From Pseudoruegeria sp. HB172150 (GTDB taxonomy: Bacteria; Pseudomonadota; Alphaproteobacteria; Rhodobacterales; Rhodobacteraceae), in the NCBI RefSeq assembly GCF_013184805.1, contig NZ_JAATNG010000001.1:1612001-1676000 (forward strand): a stretch of 64,000 nt of DNA, given 5' to 3'. Made by a program: the position numbers and the translations under genes. Below are positions 50,060 through 58,796 of this stretch, piece after piece. Numbering within the stretch: position 1 is the stretch's first letter; each line of letters opens with the position of its first letter. The notes under the pieces are model-generated. The model saw nothing but the letters and a program-made list of their open reading frames with translations. It was not told where the DNA came from and did no database searches.

Positions 50060-50809
50060 ATGGGAGGTGTCCGGGTTGCGATTATCCTGCTGGCGGCCAG
50101 CCTTGCAGCCGGGGCCGCCGCCGACGAGCGGAACATCCGTCTCGCGGCGCCTGCCAGTCTGTCTGAAACCGGCCTTCTGAACTACATCCTGCCGCGCTTT
50201 TCCCTCAAGACCCAGGTGAAGGTCGAGGTCGTGCCGCCTGGCGAGGAGGCCGAGGCCGCGTTCGGCGACACCGGAAAGACCGTATTCGCTGGCCCCACGC
50301 AGACGTGGAAGTTCGACCTTCGCGCACCCGACAACGACGGGGCGCGCAGGTTCTCCGACTGGATCACGTCCGAAATCGGTCTCAACACGGTCACCAGTTT
50401 CGCGCCGGACGGAAAGGCGATCTTCCATGCGCCGCCAACGGTCGCCGAGGAACCCGAAATCGTCGAACTCGACAGTGATGAACAGCGTCTCGGCCTTGAA
50501 ATCTCCAAGGAGCATTGCCGCCGCTGCCACGTCGTGTCCGAGGATACGCGGTTTACTTCCACCGGCTCCACGCCGTCCTTCTTCCTGCTGCGGACTTTCC
50601 CCGACTGGGAGCAGCGGTTCCTCATCTTTTATGTGCTGAACCCGCATCCCGCGTTCACCCAGATCGACGACCTGACCGAACCGTTCCCCGAGGATCGGCC
50701 GCCCAACATGGTCCCCGTCGAGATGACGCTGGAAGAGGTGGAGGCCGTCGCGGCCTATGTCGCCGGCCTGAAACCCGCCGATCTGGGCGCTCCCCTGCAG
50801 CATCAGTGA
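50060..50809 (+). CDS. c-type cytochrome with a reduced TupA-like N-terminal domain
   Basis: A 249-residue exported protein. The signal peptide ends near AGAAAD. A haem site CRRCH is at 153-157. Before it, residues about 20-135 resemble TupA: IRLAAPASLSETGLLNYIL aligns with the TupA mature N-terminus, and RRFSDWITSEIGLNTV with TupA's FVNWVLSEEG region; the middle of TupA is missing. In binding proteins the two ends form lobe I, so this looks like a single lobe fused to a cytochrome. It lies next to the FDH accessory genes. It may carry electrons from formate oxidation, or bind tungstate; both are inferences. Confidence 0.72.
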   Translation: MGGVRVAIILLAASLAAGAAADERNIRLAAPASLSETGLLNYILPRFSLKTQVKVEVVPPGEEAEAAFGDTGKTVFAGPTQTWKFDLRAPDNDGARRFSDWITSEIGLNTVTSFAPDGKAIFHAPPTVAEEPEIVELDSDEQRLGLEISKEHCRRCHVVSEDTRFTSTGSTPSFFLLRTFPDWEQRFLIFYVLNPHPAFTQIDDLTEPFPEDRPPNMVPVEMTLEEVEAVAAYVAGLKPADLGAPLQHQ

Positions 50810-52755
50810 TCGCGGCGCTTGCTGAGGTAATCGTCCGTGGTCCGGACGCGGGGCCGGTCGCCCATGCGGAATGGTGAGTTTTCCATGTGGTACTGGGCGT
50901 TTACCCGGCAATCATCACACATCTGGATCATCCGCGCCGCCTGTTCGTTCCGGAACATGCCATGCTTGCCGGCGAGCTTTTCAAGGATGCGCTCCACGGT
51001 AGAAGTCACCCCGAACGGCTTGCCGCACTCGATGCAGCAGAACGGCTCTTCCTCGTGCAGAACGACCTGCTCAAGGGCACTGTCGGTCAGGTTGAGCCTC
51101 GGCTCGTAGCCTATTGCATTTTCGGGACAAATCGTCTCGCAGATCCCGCATTGCAGGCAGGCATCTTCCTGGAACCGCAGCTGCGGCAGATCCGGGTTGT
51201 CGCCCAGCGCGCCGGACGGGCACAGCGACACGCAGGACAGGCACAGCGTGCAGGCATCCGTATTCACCAGAACCGCCCCGTATGGCGCACCTTCCGGCAG
51301 GGCAAACACCTCCGCCTCCGGCTGCAGGGCCCTGGCGGCGGAACGCGCAATCTGCCGGCGGCTACCCATCGGCCGCACCGGCGCGGCAATCGGGGCGGGG
51401 ACTTCGACACCATACAACGCATCCGACATCGCATCCGGATCGTTTGTGTCGATCACCCGCACCGCAGCCTCGCCGCCAATGGCGACCGCCAGCCCAACCT
51501 CAAGCGCCAATGCATCGCGATCCGTCCCCGGAGACGGCACCACCGTAACCTCAGCAAACCCCGCCGCAAGCCCGGCCAGAATTTCTGCATGCCCAAAGGC
51601 GTTTACCGCGTCAACTTCAAGCGGCACCACATCCGCCGGCAGCCCACGTCCATACCGCGCCGTCAGCCGGATCATCTCCGCGCCCCAGTCGCCGACGACC
51701 AGCAACCGCGGCGCCTCTCCGCCCGCATCCAGATACCCCTTCGCGAGCGTTTGTACCCGCCGCATCACCAGGTCCACAGGTGGCGCGTCATAACTGATCG
51801 CCCCCGACGGACAGACCGCCGAACACGCCCCGCAACCCGCGCAGATCATCGGATCGACGCTGACGTGATCGCCATCCGGCGAAATCGCCCCGGTCGGACA
51901 CAGATCGAGGCAGCGCGTGCACCCCGTCTGCCCCGCCCGCGAATGCGCGCAGAGCAGCGGCTCGGTCTTCACGTAAAGCGGTTTCTCGAACGTCCCCACC
52001 AGATGCGACGCCTCCAGCACCGCATCCGCCACCGCCTCCGGCCGCCCCGGATCGGCCTTCAGATACCCCTCACGCTTCTCCGGCGCCGGGAACAGCGGCG
52101 CACCACCGCGCAGGTCCAGGATGATGTCGCACTCCGACACGCCGCCATCCCTCGCCGGGCCGAACGAAAAGCCGCCGCGCCCGCCCGGCTCCACCTGCCG
52201 CAGCCCGTCGATCACGACCCGAAATCCGCCCAGCGCCCCCGTCGCTGACCGCAGCCGTCCCGCGATCACGTCAAACTCCCGCGTGTCCGGCACTTCGGAC
52301 ACCTCGTCTAGTAGCACCGTCACGCCCAGATAGCCCTTCAGCTTCTCCGCCGCGGCCAACGCCACGTCCTCCGCGCCCAGCACAAGGCACAGCCCCTCCG
52401 ACACCACGTCCACAGACTTGGCCGCAGGCGCAGGCAGCATCGCCTCCGCCGCCAGCGCCGCCATCTTCGGCAGCGTGGGCCGCGTATCCTCCGTCCACCC
52501 CGCGCGGTCGCGCAGATCCAGGAACCTCGGCACCTCTGCGCCGATTTCCTCGCTCAAAGCCTCGAAAATCCGCTGCTCCTGACCGCAGCAAACCACGGCA
52601 TTTCCAGCGGAAATCGCCTCCGCCGCGCGTCCGATCTCTTTCGTGCAAAGCGCCGTGCAGACCGGTGAAACGTCCAGCCCCGTCGCCTCTGCCAGACCGG
52701 CCGAGTCGATCTGCTGCAATCCTTCACAGTCGCAAAGAATCAATCGCTTAACCAT
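50803..52755 (-). CDS. Large ferredoxin-type protein with four 4Fe-4S motifs (FDH accessory)
   Basis: A 650-residue cytoplasmic protein. Four classical clusters are visible: CTRCLDLCP, CAGCGACSAVCP, CTLCLSCVSLCP and CLQCGICETICP. Additional CxxC pairs near the C-terminus (CCIECG, CDDC) and N-terminal CDCEG/CCG suggest more metal. It has no signal peptide or membrane helix. Such proteins accompany DUF3305/DUF3306 and formate dehydrogenase genes and may pass electrons or aid maturation. It is divergent from the structural operon, and its end overlaps the cytochrome gene by seven bases on the opposite strand. GGGAGG precedes the start. Confidence 0.85.
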   Translation of the reverse strand: MVKRLILCDCEGLQQIDSAGLAEATGLDVSPVCTALCTKEIGRAAEAISAGNAVVCCGQEQRIFEALSEEIGAEVPRFLDLRDRAGWTEDTRPTLPKMAALAAEAMLPAPAAKSVDVVSEGLCLVLGAEDVALAAAEKLKGYLGVTVLLDEVSEVPDTREFDVIAGRLRSATGALGGFRVVIDGLRQVEPGGRGGFSFGPARDGGVSECDIILDLRGGAPLFPAPEKREGYLKADPGRPEAVADAVLEASHLVGTFEKPLYVKTEPLLCAHSRAGQTGCTRCLDLCPTGAISPDGDHVSVDPMICAGCGACSAVCPSGAISYDAPPVDLVMRRVQTLAKGYLDAGGEAPRLLVVGDWGAEMIRLTARYGRGLPADVVPLEVDAVNAFGHAEILAGLAAGFAEVTVVPSPGTDRDALALEVGLAVAIGGEAAVRVIDTNDPDAMSDALYGVEVPAPIAAPVRPMGSRRQIARSAARALQPEAEVFALPEGAPYGAVLVNTDACTLCLSCVSLCPSGALGDNPDLPQLRFQEDACLQCGICETICPENAIGYEPRLNLTDSALEQVVLHEEEPFCCIECGKPFGVTSTVERILEKLAGKHGMFRNEQAARMIQMCDDCRVNAQYHMENSPFRMGDRPRVRTTDDYLSKRRDH

Positions 52756-53059
52756 TCTACCTCCCTGGCTCGCCCCTTCGAATAAAGGGCGGATCGGCTG
52801 GGTTGCCGCGTACCGTAGGCGCGAAAGCCGTTCGCCGTAAAGGGCAGGTTGCGAATGGAATCACTCAGTGAAACGCGCCCGCAAAAACCTGACAAAATCA
52901 CTCATGATCTGCGCGGTCCAAACTGCCGCGACGGCTCTTTGTCCTTCCGTTGCATTCTGTTCCGTTTTTTCCGGCGGGCAGCGTTTTCCAAAGAATTTCC
53001 TTCCCTTACCAGTTCCCATTGAGATTAAAATTCCGGCAGGGAGGACAGACGGGTAACAC
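52756..53059. other. Divergent promoter region between ferredoxin gene and FDH operon
   Basis: These 304 bases hold no convincing gene. They should contain the promoters for the leftward ferredoxin and the rightward DUF3305-FDH operon. The right half is AT-richer. No FNR, NarL or molybdate-type operator could be named by eye. Confidence 0.55.
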
Positions 53060-53626
53060 ATGACCGCATCTGATCGGTACCAAGCCATGCCGCTGGGCGT
53101 TGTCGTGCGCCGTTCGCCGGGGGCAACCCGATGGGCGAAATGGGCATGGACTGTGACCGGAATTCTGCCCGGTGCGGGCCCCGCCGAATGGCGCGTCCTG
53201 CGAGAAGACGATGACACCATCGACTATCACGCCACCACCGGCACGCTGGAGCTTTTCGCCGGCGAAACCGAGGCGTACCTGACGGCCATCTCCGGCCGTA
53301 TCCCCAGCCTCTACGTCGTGATGCGCCGCACCGGACGCGACGATCGCCCGTTGAAACTCGTACTGGTCACCGCCTCCGCCTACGAGGCGCAGGATTACTG
53401 CGACAGCGGCGAAGAGATCGTCGAGAAGGTGCCGATGCCCGAGGGGCTGATCGCCTGGATCCGCGACTTCACCGACGCGCATCATGTCGACGAGGAATTC
53501 CGCAAGCGCCGCCGTGACCGCAAGGATACCAGCCTGGTCGAAGACGGCATCGGCGATGCCCGCATCGTGCAGACGACCGACGTCTACCGCTCGCCGCGAT
53601 CCGCGCGGCAGGGACGGCTGCAATGA
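53060..53626 (+). CDS. DUF3305 protein
   Basis: A 188-residue soluble protein matching DUF3305 (start MTASDRYQAMPLGVVVRRSPG). The family is found almost only beside formate dehydrogenase genes in proteobacteria. No enzyme motif is visible. It is first in the rightward operon, with overlaps to DUF3306 and TorD, so all three are probably maturation factors. Confidence 0.83.
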   Translation: MTASDRYQAMPLGVVVRRSPGATRWAKWAWTVTGILPGAGPAEWRVLREDDDTIDYHATTGTLELFAGETEAYLTAISGRIPSLYVVMRRTGRDDRPLKLVLVTASAYEAQDYCDSGEEIVEKVPMPEGLIAWIRDFTDAHHVDEEFRKRRRDRKDTSLVEDGIGDARIVQTTDVYRSPRSARQGRLQ

Positions 53627-54198
53627 CCGGCTTCTGGTCCGCCCGCAAAGCGGCCGTCGCGGCCGAGGCGCAGGCAGAGGTCCGCGCCGCCGAAGCCGAA
53701 GCACAGGCAGCACGAGACCGCGAGATCGAACAGCGCAGCGACGAAGATCTGCTCGATGAACTCGGCCTGCCGGACCCCGACACGCTCGGCTCCGGCGACG
53801 ATATCCGCGCCTTCCTCGCCGAACATGTACCCGCCCGTCTGCGCAACCGCGCCCTGCGCAGCCTCTGGCGCAGCAATCCGGTCCTCGCCAATCTCGACGG
53901 GCTGAACGACTACGACGGCGATTTCACCGATGCCGGCGGAAGCGGCATTGTCCAGACCACCTATCGTGTCGGCAAGGGCCTGGCGCGACACGTGGAAACG
54001 CTGATGGAGGACGAAAAAGCGGGCGAACAGCCAGTTCTCGTCGCCGAAGCCGAAGACAACTCTCCGCAGGAAAGCGTTACCACCGACGCTCCTGCAGTCG
54101 CACCGGTAAAGGTCGAAGTCACCCACGACCCGAGCCCGGATTCCCCAGCCAGTCCGCCGCGGCGGATGCGTTTTTCCTTCGAGGAGGACGCCGCATGA
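53623..54198 (+). CDS. DUF3306 protein
   Basis: A 191-residue protein with a charged, Ala/Glu-rich N-terminal helix (about residues 5-45) and a central LRSLWRSNPVLANLDGLNDYDGDF segment's core (SNPVLANLDGLNDYDGDF), a DUF3306 hallmark. The C-terminal 60 residues are low-complexity and probably disordered. It is translated with DUF3305 and TorD (ATGA overlaps on both sides). Confidence 0.83.
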   Translation: MTGFWSARKAAVAAEAQAEVRAAEAEAQAARDREIEQRSDEDLLDELGLPDPDTLGSGDDIRAFLAEHVPARLRNRALRSLWRSNPVLANLDGLNDYDGDFTDAGGSGIVQTTYRVGKGLARHVETLMEDEKAGEQPVLVAEAEDNSPQESVTTDAPAVAPVKVEVTHDPSPDSPASPPRRMRFSFEEDAA

Positions 54199-54812
54199 GC
54201 CAAGGAATGACGATGAACGATGTGCCCACGGTCGCGGAGGAGGATGTGCTCCGCGCCGACCTGTATGATTTCCTGGGAGTGCTACTCGCGGCGCCGCCCA
54301 ATGAGGTTTTGCTGAAACAGACCGCGGGCCTGTCCGGCAACGATACACCGCTTGGCAAATCCGTGGCCACGCTGGCCCATGTCGCGAAGGCCTCGAAACC
54401 TATGGCGGTCGAAGGCGAATTCAACAGGCTGTTCATCGGTCTGGGACGTGGCGAGCTGCTGCCATATGCAAGCTACTACCTGACCGGTTTCCTGAACGAA
54501 AAGCCGCTGGCGGCCCTGCGCAGTGATATGGCCGCGCGCGGGCTTGCCCGCTCCGACAGCGTGTTCGAGCCCGAGGATAACATCGCGTCGCTGATGGAAA
54601 TGATGGGCGCAATGATCGTGGGCCGGTTCGGCGTCCCGGTCGCTCTGGCCGAACAGAAGACCTTCTACAACCGGCACATCCGGCCGTGGGCCGGCCATTT
54701 CTACGCCGACCTGGAAGGCGCGAAGAACTCGGTTTTCTACGCCGCGGTTGGTGCGGTGGGCCGTGCCTTCATCGATGTAGAGAACGAAGCATTCCGGATG
54801 AGCGCCAGCTGA
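54195..54812 (+). CDS. TorD-family chaperone for formate dehydrogenase
   Basis: A 205-residue all-helical protein of the TorD/DmsD family. It has the LYDFLGVLLAAPP start and the conserved EFNRLFIG... and PYASYYLTGF segments. TorD proteins bind the Tat signal and help insert the molybdenum or tungsten cofactor. The client is most likely the alpha subunit encoded 330 bases downstream. GAGGAGG precedes the start. Confidence 0.88.
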   Translation: MSQGMTMNDVPTVAEEDVLRADLYDFLGVLLAAPPNEVLLKQTAGLSGNDTPLGKSVATLAHVAKASKPMAVEGEFNRLFIGLGRGELLPYASYYLTGFLNEKPLAALRSDMAARGLARSDSVFEPEDNIASLMEMMGAMIVGRFGVPVALAEQKTFYNRHIRPWAGHFYADLEGAKNSVFYAAVGAVGRAFIDVENEAFRMSAS

Positions 54813-54837
54813 TCCGTACAATAAGAGGAGAGCGAAA

Positions 54838-55032
54838 ATGACCAAGAAGGACGAAGGGCAGGGCGCCAGCCGCCGCGAATTCCTGAAGCTCGCAGGCACC
54901 ACCGCCCCGGCCGCCGTTGCCGCGGTCGCCGCAGGCGCCGCGCCTGCCGAAGCGGCCGAGCCGGACCTTTCCTCCGAGCGGATGCAGGACACGCTGCACA
55001 CCCGCGCCTACTACGACAGCGCCCGGTTCTGA
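54838..55032 (+). CDS. Small Tat-exported protein of the formate dehydrogenase region
   Basis: A 64-residue protein that is largely a twin-arginine signal (SRRREFLKL pattern, here ASRREFLKLAGTT) followed by about 20 residues ending YYDSARF. It matches the formate dehydrogenase region TAT-target group. It may be co-exported with, or help target, the enzyme. AGAGGAG precedes the ATG. Confidence 0.85.
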   Translation: MTKKDEGQGASRREFLKLAGTTAPAAVAAVAAGAAPAEAAEPDLSSERMQDTLHTRAYYDSARF

Positions 55033-55141
55033 TCCGGGTAATGTGACGACGGCCACGGCATCCGGTTCGCAGTACCGGGCGCCGAAGCGAGTACCAAGCG
55101 AGCAAGCGCCCCACGGGGACAGCGAGCCAAGGGAGAGATAA

Positions 55142-58108
55142 ATGCTTAGGAAAAAAACAAACGGGACCGCGCGCCGCCCCCGGAGAACAGGCATCCTGTC
55201 CGAAGTCGCCAATTCCTCCGTCGATCGCCGCGCCTTCCTGCGCGGCTCCGGACTGGCAATCGGTGGCCTCGCGGCTATCGGCGCGACGGGCGGAACAGTC
55301 ACCAGGGCGCAGGCGCAGACCGCGCCGCAGAGCGTCTCTCTCAAGAAATCGGTCTGCACCCATTGCTCCGTCGGCTGCACTGTCATGGCCGAGGTCCAGA
55401 ACGGTGTCTGGATCGGGCAGGAGCCCGGCTGGGACAGCCCCTTCAACCTCGGCTCGCACTGCGCCAAGGGTGCCTCGGTGCGCGAGCACGCCCACGGCGA
55501 ACGCCGCCTGAAATACCCGATGAAGCTGGTCGGCGGCGAATGGACCCGCGTCAGCTGGGAAGAGGCGATCAACGAGATCGGCGACCAGATGCTGGCGATC
55601 CGCGAGGAAAGCGGCCCTGACAGCGTCTACTGGTTGGGTTCGGCCAAGCATTCCAACGAACAGGCTTACCTGTTCCGCAAGTTTGCGGCCTACTGGGGCA
55701 CCAACAACGTCGACCACCAGGCGCGGATCTGCCACTCCACCACCGTCGCCGGGGTTGCGAACACATGGGGCTACGGCGCCATGACGAACAGCTACAACGA
55801 CATCCATAACTCCAAGGCGATCTTCATCATCGGCGGCAACCCGGCAGAGGCGCATCCCGTCTCGCTGCTGCACGTGCTGCGCGCCAAGGAGCAGAACAAC
55901 GCGCCGCTGATCGTCTGCGATCCGCGTTTCACCCGCACGGCAGCGCACGCCGACGAATACGTCCGCTTCCGCCCGGGTTCGGACGTGGCGCTGATCTGGG
56001 GCCTGCTCTGGCACATCTTCGAGAACGGGTGGGAGGACAAGGAATTCATCCGCACCCGCGTCTGGGGCATGGACCAGATCCGCGACGAGGTCGCGAAATG
56101 GAACCCCGAAGAGGTCGAGCGCGTGACCGGCGTGCCGGAAAGCCAGATGAACCGCGTCGCGCGGACGCTGGCGAACAACCGTCCCGGCACCGTGATCTGG
56201 TGCATGGGCGGCACCCAGCACACCAACGGCAACAACAACACCCGTGCCTACTGTGTGCTTCAGCTTGCCCTCGGCAACATGGGCACCGCCGGTGGCGGCA
56301 CCAACATCTTCCGCGGCCATGACAACGTGCAGGGCGCGACCGACCTCGGCGTTCTGGCCGATACGCTGCCCGGCTACTACGGCCTCAGCGACGGGTCCTG
56401 GGCACATTGGGCCCGCGTATGGGACGAAGACCTCGACTGGCTGAAATCCCGCTTCTCCGACGCCACCTTCGACGACACGCCAATCATGAACCTGAACGGC
56501 ATCCCGGTCAGCCGCTGGATCGACGGCGTTCTGGAAGACCCGGAAAACATCGACCAGCCCGCGAACACCCGCGCCATGGTCTTCTGGGGCCACGCGCCGA
56601 ACTCGCAGACCCGTCTGCCCGAGATGAAGACGGCGATGGAGAAACTCGACCTCCTCGTCGTGGTCGACCCCTATCCGACGATCTCGGCGATCCTGCACGA
56701 CCGCACCGACGGCGTGTACCTGCTCCCGGCCGCGACGCAGTTCGAAACCTACGGCTCCGTCACCGCCTCCAACCGCTCGCTGCAATGGCGCGAAAAGGTC
56801 GTCGAACCGCTCTTCGAGTCGCTTCCCGACCACGTCATCATGCACAAGTTCGCGACCAAGTTCGGCTTCGCCGACCGCATCTTCCGCAACATCGAGGTGA
56901 ACGGCGAGGAACCGTCAGTCGAGGACCTGACCCGCGAGTTCAACCGCGGCATGTGGACCGTCGGCTATACCGGCCAGTCGCCGGAACGGCTGAAGATGCA
57001 CATGGAGAACCAGCACACCTTCGACCGCACCACGCTGCGTGCGATCGGCGGCCCGGCCGATGGCGACTTCTACGGCCTGCCGTGGCCAAGCTGGGGCACG
57101 CCGGAACTCAACCACCCCGGCTCCGCCAACCTCTACGACGTCTCGCTGCCGGTGGCCGAGGGCGGCCTCGGCTTCCGCGCCCGCTACGGGGTGGAGCGGA
57201 ACGGCGACAACCTGCTGGCGGAAGGCATCGCGCCGGTGGGCTCCGAGATCCAGGACGGATACCCGGAATTCACCATGCAGATGCTCATCGACCTCGGCTG
57301 GGACGGCGACCTGACCCCCTACGAGCGTCAGATGATCGAATGGGTCGCCGGCTACATCGAGGAGCGTCCTGAAACCGACACCGAAGTCGGCGAAACCTCC
57401 CAGACCGGCGAGATCCCGTCGGACTACGCGGAACAGGTCGGCGGCGTGAACTGGAAGACCGACCTCTCCGGCGGCATCCAGCGCGTCGCGATCGCCCACG
57501 GCTGCGCCCCCTACGGCAACGCCAAGGCCCGCGCCGTGGTCTGGACCTTCCCGGATCCGGTGCCGCTGCACCGCGAACCGCTCTACTCCAACCGCCGCGA
57601 CCTCGTGGCCGATTACCCGACCTATGCCGACAAGAAGTTCTGGCGCGTGCCCACGATGTACGAGTCGATCCAGAAGAACGACTTCTCGGAAGAATTCCCG
57701 ATCATCCTCACCTCGGGGCGGCTCGTGGAGTACGAAGGCGGCGGCGACGAGACCCGCTCGAACCCGTGGCTGGCGGAACTGCAGCAGCACATGTTCGTCG
57801 AGATCAACCCGCGCGACGCCAACGATCTGGGCGTGCGGAACGGGGCCGATGTCTGGCTCGAAGGGCCGGAAGGCGGCAAGGTGAAGGTCATGGCGATGGT
57901 GACGCCCCGCGTCGCCCCCGGCGTCGCCTTCATGCCGTTCCACTTCGGCGGCTATTACGAGGGAGAGGACCGAAGGTCCAAGTATCCCGACGGCGCCGAC
58001 CCATACGTGCTCGGCGAATCCAGTAACACAGCGCAGACATACGGCTACGACTCGGTCACCCAGATGCAGGAGACCAAGGCCACCCTCTGCAAGATCATGC
58101 CGGCGTAA
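55142..58108 (+). CDS. fdhA: Formate dehydrogenase alpha subunit (molybdopterin enzyme)
   Basis: A 988-residue Mo/W bis-MGD enzyme that oxidises formate to CO2. A Tat signal (DRRAFLRGSGLAIGG) shows export to the periplasm. The 4Fe-4S site is CTHCSVGCTV. The metal-ligand position is Cys197 in RICHSTT, so this is the cysteine form, not selenocysteine, followed by the catalytic His198. Electrons pass to the beta and gamma subunits. The adjacent tungstate importer suggests tungsten is possible, but the sequence does not distinguish Mo from W. GGGAGAG precedes the ATG. Confidence 0.94.
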   Translation: MLRKKTNGTARRPRRTGILSEVANSSVDRRAFLRGSGLAIGGLAAIGATGGTVTRAQAQTAPQSVSLKKSVCTHCSVGCTVMAEVQNGVWIGQEPGWDSPFNLGSHCAKGASVREHAHGERRLKYPMKLVGGEWTRVSWEEAINEIGDQMLAIREESGPDSVYWLGSAKHSNEQAYLFRKFAAYWGTNNVDHQARICHSTTVAGVANTWGYGAMTNSYNDIHNSKAIFIIGGNPAEAHPVSLLHVLRAKEQNNAPLIVCDPRFTRTAAHADEYVRFRPGSDVALIWGLLWHIFENGWEDKEFIRTRVWGMDQIRDEVAKWNPEEVERVTGVPESQMNRVARTLANNRPGTVIWCMGGTQHTNGNNNTRAYCVLQLALGNMGTAGGGTNIFRGHDNVQGATDLGVLADTLPGYYGLSDGSWAHWARVWDEDLDWLKSRFSDATFDDTPIMNLNGIPVSRWIDGVLEDPENIDQPANTRAMVFWGHAPNSQTRLPEMKTAMEKLDLLVVVDPYPTISAILHDRTDGVYLLPAATQFETYGSVTASNRSLQWREKVVEPLFESLPDHVIMHKFATKFGFADRIFRNIEVNGEEPSVEDLTREFNRGMWTVGYTGQSPERLKMHMENQHTFDRTTLRAIGGPADGDFYGLPWPSWGTPELNHPGSANLYDVSLPVAEGGLGFRARYGVERNGDNLLAEGIAPVGSEIQDGYPEFTMQMLIDLGWDGDLTPYERQMIEWVAGYIEERPETDTEVGETSQTGEIPSDYAEQVGGVNWKTDLSGGIQRVAIAHGCAPYGNAKARAVVWTFPDPVPLHREPLYSNRRDLVADYPTYADKKFWRVPTMYESIQKNDFSEEFPIILTSGRLVEYEGGGDETRSNPWLAELQQHMFVEINPRDANDLGVRNGADVWLEGPEGGKVKVMAMVTPRVAPGVAFMPFHFGGYYEGEDRRSKYPDGADPYVLGESSNTAQTYGYDSVTQMQETKATLCKIMPA

Positions 58109-58120
58109 GGAGATACGGAT

Positions 58121-58714
58121 ATGGCACGCGCGAAATTCCTCTGCGACGCCGAACGCTGCATCGAATGCAACGCCTGCGTCACCGCCTGCAAGAACGAGCA
58201 CGAGGTGCCCTGGGGCATCAACCGTCGCCGGGTCGTCACCATCAATGACGGCTCACCCGGCGAACGCTCGATCTCGGTCGCCTGCATGCACTGCTCGGAT
58301 GCGCCCTGCATGGCCGTCTGCCCGGTGGATTGCTTCTACCAGACCGACGATGGCGTGGTCCTGCACTCCAAGGATCTCTGCATCGGCTGCGGTTACTGCT
58401 TCTACGCGTGCCCCTTCGGCGCGCCGCAATACCCGCAGGCCGGCAACTTCGGCTCACGCGGCAAGATGGACAAGTGCACCTTCTGCGCCGGCGGCCCGGA
58501 AGAGAACAACTCCACCGTCGAGTTCCAGAAGTACGGCCGTAACCGGATCGCCGAAGGCAAACTGCCGATCTGCGCCGAGATGTGTTCGACCAAGGCGCTG
58601 CTCGCCGGCGACGGCGATGTGGTCTCGGGGATCTACCGCGAGCGCGTCGTTGCCCGCGGCTTCGGCTCCGGCGCCTGGGGCTGGGGCACGGCCTATGATC
58701 AGAAGGGCGGCTGA
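58121..58714 (+). CDS. Formate dehydrogenase beta subunit (4Fe-4S)
   Basis: A 197-residue electron-transfer subunit. Ferredoxin motifs are visible in order: CIECNACVTACK, CMHCSDAPCMAVCP, CIGCGYCFYACP and a C-terminal group with CTFCAGG. It passes electrons from the alpha subunit to the membrane cytochrome b. It lacks a membrane anchor and signal, so it is probably exported with alpha by the Tat route. AAGGAG precedes the ATG. A hairpin follows before the gamma gene. Confidence 0.93.
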   Translation: MARAKFLCDAERCIECNACVTACKNEHEVPWGINRRRVVTINDGSPGERSISVACMHCSDAPCMAVCPVDCFYQTDDGVVLHSKDLCIGCGYCFYACPFGAPQYPQAGNFGSRGKMDKCTFCAGGPEENNSTVEFQKYGRNRIAEGKLPICAEMCSTKALLAGDGDVVSGIYRERVVARGFGSGAWGWGTAYDQKGG

Positions 58715-58734
58715 GACCGTCCGCCACTGAAACT

Positions 58735-58759
58735 CCGCGGCCCGCAGACCGGGCCGCGG
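58735..58759 (+). other. Intercistronic hairpin between FDH beta and gamma genes
   Basis: A perfect 9-bp GC stem (58735-58743 with 58751-58759, seven-base loop) lies in the 82-base gap. It has no T-run, so it may set the stability of the upstream message rather than end it. Confidence 0.55.
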
Positions 58760-58796
58760 CACGTCCCGAAGAACCCCGAGCGCGAAGGGGAATAGA

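Noticed and set aside
54838-55032. Small Tat protein as a truncated remnant of a larger gene
   Set aside because: Its length and signal match a known small family that accompanies formate dehydrogenase genes, so it appears complete.
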